Of a DNA stretch of 57,327 bases, positions 52,801-57,327 are shown piece after piece. Below the pieces are notes generated by a model. The model saw only the letters and a list, made by a program, of their open reading frames with translations, searched no databases and was not told the origin of the DNA. The stretch's first letter is position 1. Every line of letters starts with the position of its first letter. Source of the stretch: Bacteroidales bacterium (GTDB lineage: Bacteria; Bacteroidota; Bacteroidia; Bacteroidales; Lentimicrobiaceae); assembly GCA_024636955.1 (NCBI GenBank), contig JAGXGB010000077.1, forward strand, positions 1 through 57,327, in the 5' to 3' direction. The position numbers and the translations under genes are program-made.

Positions 52801-54193
52801 TTTTTTTTCCCTCATCAAGCATAAATTCATACGCAGCCAAATGATCATTCAACAGGTTTCCTTCCAAAATTGCCTCACGGATAGCTGATTTGATAATACC
52901 GACTTCCTTACAAGGTTTAAGGTTAAACGCCTTCATTATCTCATCTCCTGATATTGGCGGTTGCCAGTTCCTCAGATTGTCTTTCTCTTCCGTTTCTTTA
53001 AGTTTCTCCCTTACATTCTTAAAGTTCTCAAGATAGCGTTTAACTTTCTGCTGATCTTTTGATGTGATATCAGCTTCACATAAAGTCATCAAATCTTCAA
53101 TATCTTCTCCAGCTTCAAAAAGCAGACGCCTCAGAGCTGAATCAGTAACTTCATTCTCAGCGAGGGCAATAGGTCGGAGATGAAGTGAAACGAGCTTTTG
53201 AACATACCTCAATTTCTCATTTAGCGGAAGCTTGAGTTGCCTGAATACCTGCCCCACCATTCTTGCGCCTTTTGTTTCATGGCCATGGAATGTCCAGCCG
53301 GTTTCAGCATTAAATTTCTTGGTAGCAGGCTTCGCTATATCATGTAGCAAAGCTGCCCATCTGAGCCAAACGTTGTTAGTTTTTTCTGATATTCTATCAA
53401 GAACTTCCAAAGTATGGTAAAAATTGTCTTTGTGTGCCTTGCCTTCAACACTTTCAATCCCTTTCAATGCAACAAGTTGAGGGAAGATTAGAGCAAGTAG
53501 TCCCGTCTTATCTAAAAGTTTAAACCCATTAGAAGGCTTTTCTGTCATTATTATTTTATTCAATTCTTCACTTATTCTTTCTGCAGATATAATCCTTATG
53601 CGTTCACAGTTTTTAGTTATTGCTTTTAGAGTATCAGGTACAATAGTAAAATTGAGTTGAGCGGCAAACCTAATGGCCCGCATCATGCGTAAAGGATCAT
53701 CTGAAAACGTGACCTCGGGATCAAGAGGAGTCCTGATAAGTTTGTTCTCTATGTCCTGCAGTCCCTGAAAAGGATCTGACAATTCGCCATAAGTATCCTG
53801 ATTCAGGCTGATAGCCATAGCGTTAATGGTGAAATCCCGTCTGTTCTGGTCATCATTAAGTGATCCTGATTCAACAACTGGTTTACGTGAATCGAAATGA
53901 TACGATTCCTTCCTGGCACCTACAAACTCAATCTGCATATCCTTGTAGTGGATCATTGCCGTGCCAAAGTTTTTGAATACGCTTACCTTATGAACTTCAT
54001 GAATCTGCTTAACAACACTTTCAGCAAGCTCAATTCCATTACCAATTACTACAAAATCAATATCCTTTGAATTCCTTTCAAGAATAAGGTCACGCACATA
54101 TCCTCCAATAACATAAACTTCAGAATTGGCGTTATTGGCAGTGTTTGACACTATTCTGAATATGGAGTGATTTAACTTATTCTGCAGATTCAT
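52781..54193 (-). CDS. cca: CCA-adding tRNA nucleotidyltransferase with HD domain
   Basis: The 470-residue protein is a class II nucleotidyltransferase with the GG motif ([11 protein letters not shown]) and the catalytic DID at Asp44/Asp46. The [10 protein letters not shown] template-region motif and an ERISEEL neck follow. An HD phosphohydrolase domain ([19 protein letters not shown]) lies around residues 270-370. It adds or repairs the 3' CCA of tRNAs. This fits the tRNA-Arg in the window, which does not encode CCA. Bacteroidota proteins of this form sometimes split CC- and A-adding roles, which cannot be judged from one gene. Confidence 0.9.
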   Translation of the reverse strand: MNLQNKLNHSIFRIVSNTANNANSEVYVIGGYVRDLILERNSKDIDFVVIGNGIELAESVVKQIHEVHKVSVFKNFGTAMIHYKDMQIEFVGARKESYHFDSRKPVVESGSLNDDQNRRDFTINAMAISLNQDTYGELSDPFQGLQDIENKLIRTPLDPEVTFSDDPLRMMRAIRFAAQLNFTIVPDTLKAITKNCERIRIISAERISEELNKIIMTEKPSNGFKLLDKTGLLALIFPQLVALKGIESVEGKAHKDNFYHTLEVLDRISEKTNNVWLRWAALLHDIAKPATKKFNAETGWTFHGHETKGARMVGQVFRQLKLPLNEKLRYVQKLVSLHLRPIALAENEVTDSALRRLLFEAGEDIEDLMTLCEADITSKDQQKVKRYLENFKNVREKLKETEEKDNLRNWQPPISGDEIMKAFNLKPCKEVGIIKSAIREAILEGNLLNDHLAAYEFMLDEGKKMGLTPW

Positions 54194-54224
54194 TGGATGC
54201 TATTTGGATGCGAATTAAAGGTTG

Positions 54225-54232
54225 CAAAAATA
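54225..54232 (-). promoter_or_regulatory. -7 box (TATTTTTG) upstream of cca
   Basis: The minus-strand TATTTTTG matches TAnnTTTG exactly, 31 bases before the cca ATG. The -33 position is not a TTTG. Confidence 0.5.
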
Positions 54233-54260
54233 CAACATTTGTTGCTGTGAACACAGATAG

Positions 54261-54367
54261 GTTTTCGCTAAATTGGGTAATGGACAGGTTGGGGTTTTCG
54301 CTAAATTGGGTAATGGACAGGTTGGGGTTTTCGCTAAATTGGGTAATGGACAGGTCGCGACCTGTCC
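54261..54367. repeat. 33-bp perfect tandem repeat (x2.9) ending in a 20-bp palindrome
   Basis: Identical 33-bp copies start at 54261, 54294 and 54327 (the last is 29 bp). The third copy runs into a perfect 20-bp palindrome at 54348-54367 (GGACAGGTCG and its complement). The palindrome's left arm is part of the repeat unit (ATGGACAGGT). Because 33 is divisible by three, the repeat also reads as an open frame with an 11-residue peptide repeat. That frame has no other gene-like feature. The array lies between divergent cca and the HAD phosphatase gene. Confidence 0.93.
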
Positions 54368-54414
54368 CTACATATGGGATTTTATTTTAATTTTGATGTT
54401 TATTTTGATTCCCA

Positions 54415-55065
54415 ATGAAATACAAACACTTGTTTTTTGATCTCGATGGTACCTTAATCGACTCAAAAAGAGGCATATTCAATGCTGTACATTATACTTT
54501 AGATAAAATGGAAATAAAGGCTGAGGATAGACCATCAGATTTTAATCCTTTTATCGGTCCTCCGCTAAGGGATTCTTTCCGTGATCTCTTCAATCTCACT
54601 GTTGAAGAAGCTGAAATGGCAACTAAAATATACAGGGAGTATTACAGCAAGACCGGCTTATATGAGTATTCAATTTATGATGGAATCCCGGAAGCACTTA
54701 ATCAATTAGTTGAACGGGGTTTTGTAATAAGCCTGGTTACATCGAAAGCCGAATCGTATGCCCGTTTAATTATTGAATCCACACCGTTCAGTAAATACTT
54801 TGAAACAGTATCAGGATGTGAACTCGACGGAAGGCGATCTACGAAGCATGAGCTTATAAATTACACCCTTCACAAGCTTAAATTAAGCCCTTCTGCGGAT
54901 GTTTTAATGATTGGCGACCGCTATCATGATATTCGTGGTGCTAAGCTTGCAGGAGTGTCGTCTGCAGCTGTGCTTTATGGTTATGGCTCAAATGACGAGC
55001 TACTTGAAGAAGCACCTGATCTTTTTATTAACACGCCTTATGAACTAACATCACTTCTGATTTAA
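54415..55065 (+). CDS. HAD-family phosphatase (phosphoglycolate phosphatase-like)
   Basis: The 216-residue HAD hydrolase has motif I FFDLDGTLID (Asp9, Asp11), an alpha-helical type C1 cap (residues about 20-85), motif II LVTSKAES, motif III Lys near STKHE and motif IV MIGDRYHDIRGAK. The cap and length fit Gph-like or pyrophosphatase PpaX-like enzymes, and the true substrate is open. It is monocistronic. The 214-bp spacer after it (55066-55279) has no convincing terminator or gene. Confidence 0.88.
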   Translation: MKYKHLFFDLDGTLIDSKRGIFNAVHYTLDKMEIKAEDRPSDFNPFIGPPLRDSFRDLFNLTVEEAEMATKIYREYYSKTGLYEYSIYDGIPEALNQLVERGFVISLVTSKAESYARLIIESTPFSKYFETVSGCELDGRRSTKHELINYTLHKLKLSPSADVLMIGDRYHDIRGAKLAGVSSAAVLYGYGSNDELLEEAPDLFINTPYELTSLLI

Positions 55066-55279
55066 GTTTATTCATAGGTAAAGCCAACGGCTGTGAAAGC
55101 TATAACCATTCAAATTTGCTCCTTTTAGTTTGCCGGTTTTTTATAACCGTTAGGTTGAATAGATAATGGTGAAAAAAATCTCTTAGTTTAAATATAAGCT
55201 AATAGAATGTGTTCACATTTTCCTACATTTGTCTGCTAAAATACCCAACCCATTCATTAATCACAAACCAAACCAATCA

Positions 55280-57327
55280 ATGATGAAAAAAATCATTACA
55301 CTGGTGCTTTCTTTTCTCACGATCGCCGTTATGGCTGTGCCTGTTGATAAGAAAGTAGCTGAGCAGGTTGCAGTAAACCAATATGCTCTGAATGCTCCCT
55401 CAAACATAACAGATTATTCAGTAACTGAAGTGTTTGAAACTACTTACAACGGTATTGTTACCTTTTACACCGTCACTTTTAATTCAGGCGGATTTGTCCT
55501 TGTAGCTGCTGACGATGCTTCACTTCCTATTTTAGGTTATTCCTATGAAGGGAATGTTAATAAGGATACTTACAATCCAACTGCAGAAGCATGGTTTCTG
55601 AATTACAGCAAGGAAATTGCTGAAATTACCAGCACACGAATGAGTAACGGTGAAACACGTCCTGCATGGGATCAACTCATTGCCAATCTGGCAGAGCGCT
55701 CAGTTCTTGATGTTCCTGCTTTGGTTCTTACAAACTGGGACCAGGGTTGCTATTATAACGCATTGTGCCCTACTGTGAGTGGTGGCGCATGTGGAAGAGC
55801 CTGGGCAGGTTGTGTAGCAACAACTATGGCTGTACTTATGAAATATCACCAATGGCCTACTACCGGAGTGGGATATCATTCTTACACACCTGAAGGTTTT
55901 GGTGTTCAATCGGCTAACTTCGGAAGTGCAACATATAATTATGCTGCAATGCCAAATACAATAAACTCAGCAAATACTCAGATTGCTACACTTATGTATC
56001 ATGCCGGTGTATCTGTAAATATGCAATATGCTGCTGCAGGATCAGGTGCATACAGTGAAGATGTTCCTTTTGCTATGGTTAATTATTTTAATTATGCAGG
56101 TTCTACACACCTCGAAGCAAAAACAGATTATCCTGTAATGAACGATTGGTATGCCCTGTTAAGGACTGAACTTGACGCTTCCAGACCTGTATACTATGCA
56201 GGTTCAAGCGCTGCCAGTGGTGGTCATGCATGGATTCTTGATGGTTACAGATTAAGTGATAATAAATTCCATTTTAACTGGGGATGGTCGGGTACCTATA
56301 ATGGTTATTTTGCAATTGGACAGTTAAATCCGGGTGGAAATAATTTTAATGATGATAACCGTGTAATTGTAGGAATCGTTCCTGGAGATAATGCAACATC
56401 ATGGATCATTCAAAATACACATTTTACTGCCCCATCACGTGGTGTAAACTATATGCATGCAGCCAGTGAACAAGTAGCATGGGCTGCAGCTTATGACGGT
56501 TCAGGTGGTGCTGCAACTATTAATGAGTTTGCACGCACAATAAACGGTGGTGAAACATGGACAACAGGTCAGGTATTAGGAGGCACAACCTATGGTATTG
56601 GCAATATCTGCGCACTGAATGGTAATACCGCTTATGTTGCAATATATAATGGCGTAGGTGCTCAGAATAATACCTGCGGTGTTTACAAAACAACCAATGG
56701 TGGAACAACATGGGTACAGCTTCCCGGTGCTCTTCAGGGTTCTGCTTCTTTTGCCAACAATGTATACTTCTGGAATGACCAGCAGGGTATGTGCCATGGG
56801 GATGTCAGAGATGGCTATTTTGAAATATATACAACATTAAATGGTGGCACTACATGGCAAAGAGTCCCTCTCGCTAATATAACCGGTCCTGCCCCTATTT
56901 CAGGTGAGGGCGGATGGACTTCAGTTATCGAGGCTACTGGTGAAAACACCATAATGTTCGGAACCAATAAAGGTAAAGTTTACATTTCTGATGATCGTGG
57001 CTTAACATGGAGAGTTACTAATGCTAACATTACCCCTGCTACAAACGGAGGTGTAAACATGATTGCCTTCACTGATCATCTTAATGGAATTGTTGCTCAA
57101 ACTATTGCACCTGTTGCAATTAGAAAAACATCAAACGGTGGACAAACATGGGAAACTATTACTCCTACTGGCCCTTTCCTTACCAACAACCTTTCTGCAG
57201 TACCCGGAACCACCGGAACATACGTAACAACTGGTGCAGCTGCCGGAGCAACTGGTGCTTCATACTCAACTGATGGTGGTTTAACATGGACATTGTTTGC
57301 CGGAACCGGAGAAAAACCTGTCTCTTA
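55280..57327 (+). CDS. C10 (streptopain-like) cysteine peptidase with Asp-box repeats, 3' end outside the window
   Basis: The frame is open from ATG 55280 (a second ATG follows directly) to the last base; 682 codons are visible. It has a signal peptide and then a Spi-type propeptide (residues about 22-130). The C10 catalytic domain holds Cys178 in AGCVATTMA, His316 in GGHAWILDGY and Asn333/Trp334 in FNWGWSG. From about residue 420 on there are six (S/T)xxGxTW-type Asp-box motifs, so a BNR/Ycf48-like beta-propeller is appended. Such proteins usually end in a type IX sorting domain, which would lie beyond the edge. It is probably a secreted protease, exported by the system that includes porD. 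Confidence 0.9.
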   Translation, partial: MMKKIITLVLSFLTIAVMAVPVDKKVAEQVAVNQYALNAPSNITDYSVTEVFETTYNGIVTFYTVTFNSGGFVLVAADDASLPILGYSYEGNVNKDTYNPTAEAWFLNYSKEIAEITSTRMSNGETRPAWDQLIANLAERSVLDVPALVLTNWDQGCYYNALCPTVSGGACGRAWAGCVATTMAVLMKYHQWPTTGVGYHSYTPEGFGVQSANFGSATYNYAAMPNTINSANTQIATLMYHAGVSVNMQYAAAGSGAYSEDVPFAMVNYFNYAGSTHLEAKTDYPVMNDWYALLRTELDASRPVYYAGSSAASGGHAWILDGYRLSDNKFHFNWGWSGTYNGYFAIGQLNPGGNNFNDDNRVIVGIVPGDNATSWIIQNTHFTAPSRGVNYMHAASEQVAWAAAYDGSGGAATINEFARTINGGETWTTGQVLGGTTYGIGNICALNGNTAYVAIYNGVGAQNNTCGVYKTTNGGTTWVQLPGALQGSASFANNVYFWNDQQGMCHGDVRDGYFEIYTTLNGGTTWQRVPLANITGPAPISGEGGWTSVIEATGENTIMFGTNKGKVYISDDRGLTWRVTNANITPATNGGVNMIAFTDHLNGIVAQTIAPVAIRKTSNGGQTWETITPTGPFLTNNLSAVPGTTGTYVTTGAAAGATGASYSTDGGLTWTLFAGTGEKPVS

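Noticed and set aside
54193..54390. Open frame with an 11-residue repeat over the 33-bp array
   Set aside because: It starts at a TTG overlapping the divergent cca start, and its repeat is explained by a DNA repeat whose period is a multiple of three. There is no signal, domain or ribosome site.

Overview
The window is a chromosomal segment of a Bacteroidota bacterium, most like an anaerobic or facultative member of the Bacteroidales/Marinilabiliales side of the phylum. The lineage call rests on several signs together. There is a serine palmitoyltransferase (sphingolipid synthesis), a PorD/DUF4835 type IX secretion gene in the conserved bamD-rpoZ-coaBC-porD-recN cluster, a KorDABC-type 2-oxoacid:ferredoxin oxidoreductase, and an IS1096-passenger-like gene before miaA. 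Several genes are preceded by the phylum's TTTG-N19/20-TAnnTTTG promoter rather than -35/-10 boxes. I cannot name the genus.

Layout. 1-6288: heavy-metal RND efflux operon (adaptor, CzcA-type pump, TolC-like channel) behind the 3' end of a small His/Cys-rich protein. 6399-8599: an unrecognised membrane protein and a PLP aminotransferase. 8883-11571: korDABC. 11723-14263: thioredoxin-like protein, MFS-like transporter, exported glutathione peroxidase. 14472-18122: acyl-CoA dehydrogenase with etfA and etfB (minus strand, near-perfect promoter). 18380-24284: fabI, recN (broken by an in-frame stop), porD, coaBC, rpoZ, bamD. 24383-28407: photolyase, serine palmitoyltransferase, K+-channel-like protein. 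28408-33831: a gene remnant, amidohydrolase lipoprotein, OprB-like porin, two exported thioredoxin-fold proteins, PAS protein. 33961-34034: tRNA-Arg(ACG). 34456-39446: P-type ATPase, VanZ-like protein, 6-phosphofructokinase divergent from methylglyoxal synthase. 39537-47930: active/inactive M16 peptidase pair, DUF2892-SRPBCC fusion, GH13 and GH31 alpha-glucan enzymes. 48082-57327: receiver-domain protein, S9 peptidase, miaA, IS1096-passenger-like protein, CCA-adding enzyme, HAD phosphatase, and a C10 (streptopain-like) peptidase with Asp-box repeats that runs off the right edge.

How the genes fit together. Most of the window is housekeeping plus envelope and catabolic functions: ferredoxin-linked 2-oxoacid metabolism, ETF-linked acyl-CoA oxidation, alpha-glucan breakdown feeding a PFK/MgsA branch point, and secretion (PorD) with a probable type IX cargo (the C10 protease). 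I see no phage, transposase, CRISPR or defence island.

The most unusual material is non-coding. Many spacers hold short-period tandem arrays (11, 19, 20/21, 22, 24, 33 and about 48 bp). Several begin at or inside the last codons of the upstream gene. Two separate 11-bp arrays share the same plan: five direct units and two inverted units. The other standout is recN, whose full-length frame is intact except for one TAA codon.
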